A DNA stretch of 64,000 nucleotides from Sinorhizobium americanum (GTDB taxonomy: Bacteria; Pseudomonadota; Alphaproteobacteria; Rhizobiales; Rhizobiaceae). Made by a program: the position numbers and the translations under genes. The notes beneath the pieces are model-generated. The model ran no database searches. It was not told where the DNA came from and was given only the letters and a program-made list of their open reading frames with translations. The stretch is taken from assembly GCF_001651855.1 (NCBI RefSeq), contig NZ_LNQC01000063.1, positions 32,662 through 96,661 on the forward strand, read 5' to 3'. Positions 46,600-54,439 of the stretch are shown here, in pieces (position 1 is the first letter of the stretch; every line of letters starts with the position of its first letter).

Positions 46600-47268
46600 T
46601 CAGAGCCCGACAACGCCCGGCAATTCCGAGATGCCGGCGATCTCGGTGTAGCCGTAATAGGGATTGGCCGGCTCGTGACCGCGATTGACCCAAACCTTGT
46701 TCTTGATCCCGAGGTCATGTGCGGACATCAGATCGTAGCGGAACGAGGAGGAGCAATGCAGTATGTCCTCCGGACCGCAGCCAAGCATATCCAGCAAATA
46801 TTCGAAGGCCCGGAAGTGCGGCTTGTAGGCCTGAGCCTGTTCGGCGGTGTAAACGGCGTGGAAAGGCGCGCCGAGCTTCTCGACGTTGGACATGATCTGC
46901 GAATTCATTGCATTTGACAGGATGACCAGCGGAATTTCCTTGGCGACCTTGGCAAGGCCGGCCGGAACGTCCGGATGCGGCCCCCAGGTGGGAACGCGTT
47001 CGTATACCATCTGGGCGTCTTCGTCCTTGAAGTCGATGCCGTTGCGCTTGCAGGTCCTCGCCAATGCGTTATGGACCACCTCCGCATAGGGCTTCCAGTC
47101 GGCGATGACTTCATCGAGCCGATACGCAGAGAAGTCCGCAATGAATTGCAGCATTTTCTGCTCGCTCATCCTGTCGCCGTAAAGGTCGCGTGCTGCCTCC
47201 GCCATCTGAAAGTTGATCAGCGTACCGTGGCAGTCGAAGGTGATGTATTTTGGGCGGAAAGTGGTCAT
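46600..47268 (-). CDS. HAD type II hydrolase, copy 2
   Basis: A 222-residue paralogue of the protein at 33184, identical over long stretches (for instance SNAMNSQIMSNVEKLGAPFH). The ATG at 47268 has AAAGGA before it. Nucleophile motif ITFDCHGTLINFQ has His where copy 1 and most relatives have Tyr (FDxYGTL). Motifs II and III (LVILSNAMNS, HCSSSFRYDLMSAHDLGIK) are intact. It lies in the second catabolic set, upstream of the kinase, and its promoter carries the GCAGAAAATTCTG motif (47363). Dehalogenation is only the family default; a phosphatase-like or other C-X hydrolysis role is possible. Confidence 0.87.
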   Translation of the reverse strand: MTTFRPKYITFDCHGTLINFQMAEAARDLYGDRMSEQKMLQFIADFSAYRLDEVIADWKPYAEVVHNALARTCKRNGIDFKDEDAQMVYERVPTWGPHPDVPAGLAKVAKEIPLVILSNAMNSQIMSNVEKLGAPFHAVYTAEQAQAYKPHFRAFEYLLDMLGCGPEDILHCSSSFRYDLMSAHDLGIKNKVWVNRGHEPANPYYGYTEIAGISELPGVVGL

Positions 47269-47522
47269 GCGCTTCGTCCTTTTTTGGCGGGGATCTGTTT
47301 CCGTCACGAGCAATTGTAGGCTGGCCCCAGCCGCTGTATCGTTCGGATTTCTCGACTCAGGAGCAGAAAATTCTGGACTGGAAGTCCGGTCGTGCCTTTG
47401 GATTGCGCGTGGACGCTGATCCGACCGTCGAGGTGCCCAGGGCGGGGCCGCCATTCCCCAGGCAACCAAGAAAGAGACGAACCCGCTTTTCAGCACCTGC
47501 CGCAAGCGCTAATCATGCCGCC
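47269..47522. promoter_or_regulatory. Divergent promoter region of HAD copy 2
   Basis: 254 bases between the HAD gene and the broken GNAT gene. It contains GCAGAAAATTCTG at 47363-47375, an exact copy of the motif before the second AsnC/Lrp gene. Confidence 0.4.
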
Positions 47523-47999
47523 ATGCATATTCGACCCGCCTCATCCGCAGACGCTCCCGCCGTCTGGTCAATCATCGAGGCCATGATCCGAGCGGCAGAA
47601 ACCTATGCGCTCGATCGCAAACTGAGCCGGGCGGAGGCTCTTGCCTAATGGATGGGAGCAGACAAGGAAGTCTTCGTTGCCGAGCAAGCGGGCGCCATTT
47701 TCGGCACCTATTGCATGCGTCCAATCAGGCTAGCGGCGGCCAGCATGTTTGCAACTATAGATACAGCAGCAGATGCAACCGTTAGAGGCGTCCCACGCGG
47801 CATGTGCGAACACTCAATGGCAATCGCCCGCGCCCACGGGTATCGGGCAATGCAGTTCAACTTCGTCCTGAGCACCAACCGCCAGGCTATTTCGCCATGG
47901 CAGAAAATGGGTTTTGAAGTCGTGGGGCGCGTTGCCCGGCGCGCTCAGGCACCCAACACATGGCTATGTCGACGCCTTCTCATGTATCAAACGCTGTAG
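47523..47999 (+). pseudogene. Decayed GNAT acetyltransferase gene
   Basis: The start is recognisable (MHIRPASSADAPAVWSIIEA), then a TAA interrupts the frame after EALA at 47646-47648, where the family has Tyr-Trp (WMGADKEVFVAEQAG follows in the same frame). Further on, the central sheet is readable only in a shifted frame (NQASGGQHVCNYRY), the acetyl-CoA helix RGMCEHSMAIARAHGYRAMQ is back in the first frame, and the HPTHGYVDAF segment is shifted again. So there is one nonsense change plus several compensating indels in a gene otherwise of normal length (about 158 codons). Confidence 0.85.
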
Positions 48000-48392
48000 A
48001 CGAAATTGGCATTCGCGACGTTGGATGACGCTGTCCTGGTCCGCAACCAGCATCGACGCACCATAGACCCGCGAACCCCTCGGCCAGCTTAACGCGTGTG
48101 AGCTAATCTTTGCCGCCCGCGCCGCCGCGTCGTGCCGACCGTGGCGGAGCTACGCGCTGACGCCTCAGCTCGGAAAGACGCCTGCGCAACTCTATGCCGA
48201 AGCCCCTATACGACACAAGACAATCTGCTTCAGGTCGCGGTGAATGCGGGCACTAGTCTCGCGCTCGCCCACTATAATACTGGACCGAAGCTCCCATTCT
48301 ATTGGGAATTGCCCTACGAGGGCGTTGTCAGGTGAAGCGAAGCACTTCCTGTCGGTAGGTGCACCCGCTGTCGGACTCACCTGCGGCTGCAG
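48000..48392. other. 393-base gap, nothing identified
   Basis: A plus-strand frame at 48132-48335 (67 codons) shows no known domain, signal peptide or convincing ribosome site. It may be part of the same decaying neighbourhood as the GNAT pseudogene beside it. Confidence 0.25.
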
Positions 48393-48749
48393 TCAATCGT
48401 AAACGCAAACGTAGATCTTGCGAACAGTCTCGATCGTGCGCCAGACGCCGACAAAACCGGGCTTCATCACGAAGCTGTCGCCAGCGCGGTAGGTCTTCGT
48501 CTCACCGTCCTTCTCCTCGATTTCGACCAAGCCCGAAATGATGTGGCAGAATTCGTAGGTCGTGCCTTTGATCGAATGGTGCTCGCCGGGTGTCGCTTCC
48601 CAGACACCGGTCAACACCTTCTCTCCCTTCGAAGCGTCATGTGCCCAGGTCTTGAACTTTGGATTGCCGGAAATATGCCGTTCGGGGCCCGGAACCGCAT
48701 CCTTGGGCGCGAAGTCCGGGGCAGTGTCGATGGGGATCAGAAGTGACAT
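48393..48749 (-). CDS. Small single-domain cupin
   Basis: A 118-residue protein of the DUF861/cupin_3 type. The conserved core is GVWEATPGEHHSIKGTTYEFCHIISG (shown in part as TTYEFCHIISGLVEIEEKDG), then AGDSFVMKPGFVGVWRTIET. It has the CHIISG..E.E...G.....AGD pattern of this family. Such proteins include ureidoglycine aminohydrolase-like and ligand-binding members. It follows the 2-hydroxyacid dehydrogenase gene by 16 bases. The substrate is unknown. Confidence 0.85.
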   Translation of the reverse strand: MSLLIPIDTAPDFAPKDAVPGPERHISGNPKFKTWAHDASKGEKVLTGVWEATPGEHHSIKGTTYEFCHIISGLVEIEEKDGETKTYRAGDSFVMKPGFVGVWRTIETVRKIYVCVYD

Positions 48750-48765
48750 GTAATCGTCCTTTGGG

Positions 48766-49689
48766 TTAGTAGCCGCGTGTCCGATCGACGAGGCCGACCA
48801 GATTCTTTCCGGCGCGGTGCCGCCGAATATTTTCTACGACCGCTTGAGCCGCCGTATGCGGTTGCGTCACCGAGGCGATATGCGGCGTTAACACTACCTT
48901 CGGATGCGACCAGAGCGGATGATTTTCCGGTAGCGGCTCCGGATCGGTGACATCGAGCATCGCTGCGGCCAGATGGCCGGCGTCGAGCGCCTCGATGAGC
49001 GCGCTCTGATCCAGCTGCGGCCCTCGGCCAACATGCAGCAGCCGAGCGCCCTGCGGCAGCAGCGAGAAGAGCTCGGCATTGAGGATGCCGCGAGTCTCGT
49101 CGGTCAGTGGCAGCAGACAGACGAGAATATCCGTCTGCATCAGAAAGCCGGCAAGTTCATCTGCGCCATGGAAGCAGGTGACGCAATCCAGCTTCTTGCT
49201 GCTGCGGCTCCATCCGGATAGCGGAAACTGAAACGGCTTCAGGCGTTCAATTGCTGCCTGGGCCAACATGCCAAGACCCAGGAACCCCACTCGGCGTTGG
49301 CTGGCCTGAGGAGCGGCAAGAGCCCGCCACATATGCTGTTTCTGCTGTTCCCGATAGGCAGGCAACTCCCGGTGCAGCGTCAGGACGCCGAGAGCAACAT
49401 ATTCCTGCATCATTCGAATGATGCCATCCTCGACCATGCGAACGATTTTTACATGATCAGGGACGCCGTCCTGGTTGAACTGGTCGACGCCTGCGCCGAT
49501 GGAAAAAAGCACTTCCAGATTGCCATAGCGCGAGATGTCAGCGGGAACCGTCCAGGTCAGGAGATACCGCACCTTGTCCGGGTCTACGGTTTCGCTGTGA
49601 TGGAAGAATTCCACATCCGGGAGCTCGCGCGCAAAGAGCTCACGAAAAACTGCCCCGCGTGCGGCATCGGAATTGAAGAGAAATGCCAT
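48766..49689 (-). CDS. 2-hydroxyacid dehydrogenase, GhrA-like glyoxylate/hydroxypyruvate reductase
   Basis: A 307-residue enzyme from the ATG at 49689 (GGTGA before it). NAD(P) motif [14 protein letters not shown], catalytic Arg in [15 protein letters not shown], Glu in [13 protein letters not shown] and His in [11 protein letters not shown] all fit the GhrA branch. It reduces glyoxylate or hydroxypyruvate. Directly upstream is the truncated argE fragment; the gene start lies 18 bases past the fragment's stop, which marks a possible rearrangement point. Confidence 0.88.
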   Translation of the reverse strand: MAFLFNSDAARGAVFRELFARELPDVEFFHHSETVDPDKVRYLLTWTVPADISRYGNLEVLFSIGAGVDQFNQDGVPDHVKIVRMVEDGIIRMMQEYVALGVLTLHRELPAYREQQKQHMWRALAAPQASQRRVGFLGLGMLAQAAIERLKPFQFPLSGWSRSSKKLDCVTCFHGADELAGFLMQTDILVCLLPLTDETRGILNAELFSLLPQGARLLHVGRGPQLDQSALIEALDAGHLAAAMLDVTDPEPLPENHPLWSHPKVVLTPHIASVTQPHTAAQAVVENIRRHRAGKNLVGLVDRTRGY

Positions 49690-49706
49690 GGAATCACCAT
49701 CTTCCG

Positions 49707-49910
49707 TCAAGCGGCAAGGCGCACGCCGAGAGCCTCGATCCTGGTTTTGGCAAACAGATTGGAGCGATCGCCCTCGGGGCCGGGCTGGACCGTCACTTCG
49801 GCTCCCACTGCCAGGCAGTACGAACGAATCCAGTCGACAATCGCCCTGTTTGGAGTGCCCACGACAGAGGGAAATGCGATCAACCTTGCGAGGATCTCTT
49901 CGACGTTCAT
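49707..49910 (-). pseudogene. 5' fragment of an acetylornithine deacetylase (ArgE-like) gene
   Basis: 67 codons beginning with an ATG at 49910. The sequence [20 protein letters not shown] followed by [19 protein letters not shown] and [13 protein letters not shown] is the N-terminus of M20 ArgE-type deacetylases. After RSNLFAKT the homology ends and a stop follows. The catalytic metal domain (more than 300 residues) is absent, so a deletion has removed most of the gene. The promoter and start remain in place. Confidence 0.8.
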
Positions 49911-50141
49911 GGGGACCTTGCCTTCAAAGTTGACCCGTGACAGTCAGGCTAAGCCGAGGCAGGAGTTTTCTCTGCCGAACATAGCCTCGGTTCGGCTGAA
50001 GATTTCGAATAGTTGACGCGAACAAGTGAAACCTGCCGGCCGCTGCGTGCAATAGTGTAGCTATGTTGCAATCGGCGGTGGGATCAAAGACACTGCTTGA
50101 CCGAGAGTTGGGCCTCCGATGACGGAGCGGATTAAGCTGAA
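49911..50141. promoter_or_regulatory. Divergent region with an inverted-repeat motif
   Basis: 231 bases between the argE fragment and the second GNAT gene. At 49958-49976 lies GGCAG-N9-CTGCC (GGCAGGAG...TCTGCC). Its reverse strand reads GCAGAGAAAACTCCTGC, close to the GCAGAAAATTCTG motif seen twice elsewhere in the region. Confidence 0.35.
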
Positions 50142-51017
50142 ATGCAAAAATCAGTGCGCCTGAAATCCTTTGAATTGATTGCGCGGGACATCAACGATGT
50201 CGACGTGAGTTTGCTTCACGCGTTGTCGATCGGCGTTGGTTGGCCGCATCGGCCCAAGGATTGGGATTTCCTGCGGCGCGCCGGCCACGGCATCGTCGCC
50301 GTTGATGGTATCGGACGCGTGTTCGGAAGCGCGATGTGGTTTCCTCACGGGGACGACTTCGCCACGGTCGGCCTGGTGATCACATCGCCTCGCACGCAAG
50401 CGCAGGGAAACGCCCGATGGCTCATGGAACAAGTGTTTGAACGCTGCGCCGGCCGCAATTTGAGCCTAAATTCCACCGATGCGGCCTATAAGCTGTACCT
50501 TTCGCTCGGCTTTACGAAGGAAGCGATTGTATACCAGTACCAAGGGGACGTCGCACCGACGCTTCCGATGCTGCCACCCCTGAACGGTGAGTTGAGTGAA
50601 CCGTCAAGGGAAGAGCTCGATGAGATCACCGCTCTCGATGCGCGGGCCTTCGGCGTAGATCGCGGGAAGCTGCTCGCACTGCTTTCGGAGAATGCTTCAA
50701 TTTGCGTACTGCAACGAGGTGGCGAACTTGTTGGCTATTCCATGTGTCGTGAGTTCGGGCGGGGCCAGGTAGTCGGCCCGATAGTGGCAAGCAATGATCG
50801 TGACGCAATCCATCTCACGGCGGTGCATTTGAAGCGGCTGGCAGGACAGTTCGCCCGCGTCGACACGCGTGATACCGGGGCATTTGCCGAATTTCTGCAG
50901 CAGTGCCGACTCGCGGTTTCCGAGACGGACACGACTATGTCCAAAGGCCGCCGGTTCCTGAACCGAAAAGACAACGAGCCGTTGGTCTATGGCTTGGCTG
51001 GCCATGCGTTGAGCTGA
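50142..51017 (+). CDS. Two-domain GNAT acetyltransferase, distant relative of the one at 31702
   Basis: A 291-residue protein. VGWPHRPKDWDFLRRAGHG at the N-terminus corresponds to LGWPHRPEDW in the other GNAT. The first GNAT domain has VGLVITSPRTQAQGNARWL and the acceptor helix YKLYLSLGFTKEAIVYQ. The second contains LDARAFGVDRGKLLALLSE and REFGRGQVVGPIVASND. Usual acetyl-CoA residues (Q/R-x-x-G-x-G/A) read QAQGNA here, so the loop is altered. It belongs to the second catabolic set by position and points toward the large operon that follows. Confidence 0.82.
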   Translation: MQKSVRLKSFELIARDINDVDVSLLHALSIGVGWPHRPKDWDFLRRAGHGIVAVDGIGRVFGSAMWFPHGDDFATVGLVITSPRTQAQGNARWLMEQVFERCAGRNLSLNSTDAAYKLYLSLGFTKEAIVYQYQGDVAPTLPMLPPLNGELSEPSREELDEITALDARAFGVDRGKLLALLSENASICVLQRGGELVGYSMCREFGRGQVVGPIVASNDRDAIHLTAVHLKRLAGQFARVDTRDTGAFAEFLQQCRLAVSETDTTMSKGRRFLNRKDNEPLVYGLAGHALS

Positions 51018-51057
51018 AATACAAGAACCCAAAAGGCCGCGGCCTTCTTACGCATCA

Positions 51058-51357
51058 TCAGCCATAGGACGCCACCGCCTCGGAGTGCGTGACGTTTGGC
51101 GCGCCGTCGAAGCAGGAGCCGACGAGCCGACGCCATTCCTGGAAATCGTCAGAGTTGCGGAAATCGACCAGGTGATTGTCGAGCGTTTCCCACTTGACGA
51201 TCAGGCGGTAGACCAGCGGCGTCTCGACGACGTGGTGCAAGGATAGGCCATGGCAGCCCTTGGCCCGCAGGAACAGCGGTGCGGCTTGACGGACGCCATT
51301 CTCGAAGACCTTCTCAGACCCTGGTTCAACGGTGATTTCGGCAATCTCGACGATCAC
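51058..51357 (-). CDS. Antibiotic-biosynthesis-monooxygenase (ABM) fold protein
   Basis: A 99-residue dimeric alpha/beta-barrel protein starting with GTG at 51357. It reads IVEIAEITVEPGSEKVFENG, CHGLSLHHVVETPLVYRLIV and WETLDNHLVDFRNSDDFQEW, the ABM core. Its start overlaps the cupin stop by 4 bases, so the two are coupled. ABM proteins include heme-degrading and quinol monooxygenases and small auxiliary enzymes. It is the last gene of the long minus-strand catabolic region. Confidence 0.8.
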   Translation of the reverse strand: MIVEIAEITVEPGSEKVFENGVRQAAPLFLRAKGCHGLSLHHVVETPLVYRLIVKWETLDNHLVDFRNSDDFQEWRRLVGSCFDGAPNVTHSEAVASYG

Positions 51358-51785
51358 TTGCCGCCCCCTACGCCAGGCTGATGGCCGTGCTCGGCGTCGA
51401 TCGCCCGCTCCTCGCCAGTGGCGATCAGCGTCCGGGTCGCATCGATCGAGGCATAGATCCAGAAGATCCGCATCGGTTCGGTCGCCGAGGCGTTGATGAA
51501 CCGGTGCGGTACGTTCGCCGGGATCCAGCTCGTGTCGTTCGGCCCGAGTACGTGCTGGATGCCGTCGATCTCAGCGATCGCCTTGCCGTCGAGAACCATG
51601 ACGCTCTCTTCGCAATTGTGCTTGTGGAGGCCGATCGCCGCGCCCGGATCGAAGGCGGTGATGCCGTTGATCATGCTGGTCGAGCCGCACTTGCGGGTGA
51701 CGAGCGGCGTTGTCCGGGCGCCGCCGCCGCGATCGCTCGATTTCATTTCCCTGGGACGCAGGATGGCTGGCTTTGCAGTGGTCAT
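51354..51785 (-). CDS. Cupin-domain protein, catabolic operon member
   Basis: A 143-residue protein from the ATG at 51785, behind AAGGAG. The cupin metal site is GAAIGLHKHNCEESVMVLDG with the second motif WIPANVPHRFINASATEP. It is a single-domain small cupin of a type that often acts as an isomerase, sulfur dioxygenase-like or binding protein in sugar-acid operons. It sits 10 bases after the SSADH gene. Function is not assigned. Confidence 0.82.
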   Translation of the reverse strand: MTTAKPAILRPREMKSSDRGGGARTTPLVTRKCGSTSMINGITAFDPGAAIGLHKHNCEESVMVLDGKAIAEIDGIQHVLGPNDTSWIPANVPHRFINASATEPMRIFWIYASIDATRTLIATGEERAIDAEHGHQPGVGGGK

Positions 51786-51795
51786 GGCGCTCTCC

Positions 51796-53196
51796 TTACT
51801 CCCGGGCCATCGGCGTCGTCGCGGCTGCCTTCGTGGGGCCGATCCAGACGGTTTTGATGTTGACGAATTCACGAATTCCGTAGACGCCGAGCTCGCGGCC
51901 ATAGCCGGAGCGCTTGATGCCGCCGAAGGGGTAACGCGGGTCGGAGGCGACCATGCCGTTGATGAAGACGGCGCCGGCGTCGAGATCACGGGCCAGCCTG
52001 CGGGCCCGTTCGATATCGCCGCTCCAGATCGCCGAGCCGAGACCGAATTCGGTGTCGTTGGCGAGCCGGATGGCTTCGTCGGCATCCTTCGCCCGGATGA
52101 TTGCGGCGACCGGTCCGAAGGTTTCTTCGCGGAAGGCCGTCATCTCCGGCGTCACGTGGTCGAGCACCGTCGGCGGATAGTAGAAACCTTCCCCGTCGAT
52201 CGGTTTGCCGCCCGTCCTCAGCGTTGCGCCGGCAGCGACGGTCTTTTCGACCTGCGCATGCAGGCCGTCCATCAGATTGGCGCGCGCCATCGGACCGATG
52301 TTCGTGTCGCGCTCCAGCGGGTCGCCGATCTTCAGCTTCGCGACGCCGGCGCAAAAGAGTTCGACGAAGCGATCGGCAACCGCATCCTCGACGATGAACC
52401 GCTTCGCATTGACGCAGGACTGGCCGACATTGATGTAGCGCGCCTTGACGGCGACGGCCACCGCCTCCTCGAGATTAGCGTCGGCGAGCACGATGAACGG
52501 ATCGGAGCCGCCGAGCTCTAGCACCTGCTTCTTCAGCGCCTTGCCAGCCTGCGACGCGACGATCGCACCGACCTCGGTCGACCCGGTCAGCGTGACCGCG
52601 GCAATGCGATCGTCGGCGATCAGGTTGGCGACCTGCTGTGGCTCGATCAAAATCGTGCGGAAAAGGCCTTGAGGGCAGCCCGCCTCCGTCATGACCTCCT
52701 CGATCGCGAGCGCGCATTGCGGTACGTTGTTGGCATGCTTGAGGATCGCGCCATTGCCGGCGGCAAACGCCGGCGCGGCAAAGCGGAAGAACTGCCAGAA
52801 GGGATAGTTCCACGGCATGATGGCGAGGACGACGCCGAGCGGGTCGAAGGCGACGACGCTTTCGGAGGCGTTCGAGACCACCGGCTCATCGGCAAGATAC
52901 TGCGGCGCGCGCTCGGCGTAAAAGTCGCAGTTATAGGCGCACTTCTCGATCTCGGCCTCCGACTCGACGATCGGCTTGCCCATCTCAAGCGTGATCATCT
53001 CGGCATATCGGTTCTTTCCGGCGCGCAAAACCTTTGCCATGCCGCGGAGCAGCCCGACCCGCTCTTCGACCGAAACCTTCCGCCACGCCTTCTGGGCGTT
53101 CGCGGCTGCGGTCAACGCAGCATCGACATGGACGTCATCGTGGAGCTTGTACTCGGCGAGCTTCGCGCCGGTCGCGGGGTTCGTTGTGATGATCAT
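51796..53196 (-). CDS. NAD(P)-dependent succinate-semialdehyde dehydrogenase family
   Basis: A 466-residue aldehyde dehydrogenase. The ATG at 53196 is preceded by AGGAG. Catalytic Cys lies in NVGQSCVNAKRFIV (near 261), Glu in VLELGGSDPFIVLAD (near 227), and the NAD site in AIMPWNYPFWQF and TGSTEVG. It is close to the YneI/Sad branch (short form, no extra N-terminal helix). It would oxidise a semialdehyde end product of the pathway. It lies 121 bases after the RraA-like gene; a separate promoter is possible. Confidence 0.9.
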   Translation of the reverse strand: MIITTNPATGAKLAEYKLHDDVHVDAALTAAANAQKAWRKVSVEERVGLLRGMAKVLRAGKNRYAEMITLEMGKPIVESEAEIEKCAYNCDFYAERAPQYLADEPVVSNASESVVAFDPLGVVLAIMPWNYPFWQFFRFAAPAFAAGNGAILKHANNVPQCALAIEEVMTEAGCPQGLFRTILIEPQQVANLIADDRIAAVTLTGSTEVGAIVASQAGKALKKQVLELGGSDPFIVLADANLEEAVAVAVKARYINVGQSCVNAKRFIVEDAVADRFVELFCAGVAKLKIGDPLERDTNIGPMARANLMDGLHAQVEKTVAAGATLRTGGKPIDGEGFYYPPTVLDHVTPEMTAFREETFGPVAAIIRAKDADEAIRLANDTEFGLGSAIWSGDIERARRLARDLDAGAVFINGMVASDPRYPFGGIKRSGYGRELGVYGIREFVNIKTVWIGPTKAAATTPMARE

Positions 53197-53317
53197 TTCA
53201 ATCTCCTGCATTCTTCTGGGTGACACCCGCGGCGCGCCGAGACCAACCTCCAGCGGCCGAAAGTCGCTTCACGCGCACCTGCTTGAACAAACGGAGTCGG
53301 CGGTGTTCTTCCGCCGC

Positions 53318-53791
53318 TCAACACAAATCGCGACTGCTCGCCAGCACTCCGTCGGCATCGACATAGACGTAGGCTCCGGGCGCGAAGGTTACGCCACCAA
53401 ACTGGACGGGAACGCCGGCTTTGCCCGCTCCGTCCTTCTCGGATTTCTTGGGGGAGACGGAAAGGCAGAAGACGCCGACATCCATTTCGTTGATTTCGGC
53501 ACTGTCGCGCACCGAACCATTGATGATGATGCCGGCCCAGCCATTGTCCTTCAGGATCGTGGCGATCTGGTCGCCGAGCAAAGCCACCCGGCTTGAGGCA
53601 CCGCCGTCGACGACCATCACGTGGCCGTTGCCAGGCTTTTGCAGTTCAGCCTTGAGAAGCGCATTGTCCTCGAAGCATTTCACGGTAGCGATCGGACCAG
53701 CAAAGGATTTGCGCCTGCCGAGCTTCAGGAACGGCAGATTGCAGAAGTGAACGGCCTCGCCATGGGCGTCGACCAGGTCGGCAGTCTTCAT
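53318..53791 (-). CDS. RraA-like protein, probable HMG/oxaloacetate-type aldolase
   Basis: A 157-residue RraA-fold protein. TADLVDAHGEAVHF and TVKCFEDNALLKAELQ are the usual start. HVMVVDGGASSRVALLGDQIA and IIINGSVRDSAEINEMDVGV follow. The RD pair in NGSVRDSAE is present; E. coli RraA has RQ there and is not an aldolase, whereas bacterial 4-hydroxy-4-methyl-2-oxoglutarate aldolases have RD. It may therefore act as an aldolase or decarboxylase. It is 9 bases after otnC, well inside the operon. Confidence 0.85.
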   Translation of the reverse strand: MKTADLVDAHGEAVHFCNLPFLKLGRRKSFAGPIATVKCFEDNALLKAELQKPGNGHVMVVDGGASSRVALLGDQIATILKDNGWAGIIINGSVRDSAEINEMDVGVFCLSVSPKKSEKDGAGKAGVPVQFGGVTFAPGAYVYVDADGVLASSRDLC

Positions 53792-53800
53792 GGTTTTCTC

Positions 53801-54439
53801 CTAGTAGGCACCGAATACGGTCTGAAGTTCCTCGACGTTTTCGCGCGTGAGCATCCGCTTAGGAGATTCGCGAAGCAGAAGGAGCAGCTTGGCGGTCTCC
53901 TCCAGCTCTTCGGCTGCGTAGACGGCCGAGGCGATATCCCGGCCGGAAACGACCGGTCCGTGATTGGCGAGCAAGACAGCGGCGTAGCGGCCACCGAGCA
54001 AACGGATCAGATCCCCCGCCCCTGCATCACCCGGACGGAAATAGGGAACGAGCTTTACCCGCCCGACGCGCATCACCACGTAGGGGGTGATCGGCGGAAT
54101 GCAGTCGTCCTCGTCGATATCGCTCACGCACGAGAGCGCCGTCGCGAAGGTCGAGTGCAGGTGCACGACGGCTCCTGCCTGCGGCCGCGTTTCGTAGAAC
54201 GCACGATGCAGGAACATCTCCTTTGACGGTTTGTCCCCGGAGATGTGATTGCCATCGCCGTCAAGCTTGCTGATCCTTGCCGGATCGAGAAAACCGAGGC
54301 ATGAGTTGGTGGGCGTAATCAGCATCCCATCCTCGACGGCAGCGCTGATGTTCCCCGCCGATCCGACGGAAAAGCCGCGATCGAACAGCGACTTCGAGAG
54401 CCGAGCGATCTCTTCTCTCAATTTGCTTTCGCTGCTCAT
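53801..54439 (-). CDS. otnC: 3-oxo-tetronate 4-phosphate decarboxylase (class II aldolase fold)
   Basis: A 212-residue zinc-dependent class II aldolase-fold enzyme. RGFSVGSAGNISAAVEDGML, metal-site histidines in GAVVHLHSTFATALSC and LLANHGPVVSGRDIASAV, and the acid in KEMFLHRAFYETRP fit the family. The overlap of 4 bases with an OtnK-type kinase makes OtnC the best assignment: decarboxylation of 3-oxo-tetronate 4-phosphate to dihydroxyacetone phosphate. A fuculose-phosphate aldolase role is less likely in this context. Confidence 0.86.
   Translation of the reverse strand: MSSESKLREEIARLSKSLFDRGFSVGSAGNISAAVEDGMLITPTNSCLGFLDPARISKLDGDGNHISGDKPSKEMFLHRAFYETRPQAGAVVHLHSTFATALSCVSDIDEDDCIPPITPYVVMRVGRVKLVPYFRPGDAGAGDLIRLLGGRYAAVLLANHGPVVSGRDIASAVYAAEELEETAKLLLLLRESPKRMLTRENVEELQTVFGAY

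Noticed and set aside
48132..48335. 67-codon frame near the cupin
   Set aside because: No homology that I can recognise and it lies in a decayed area.
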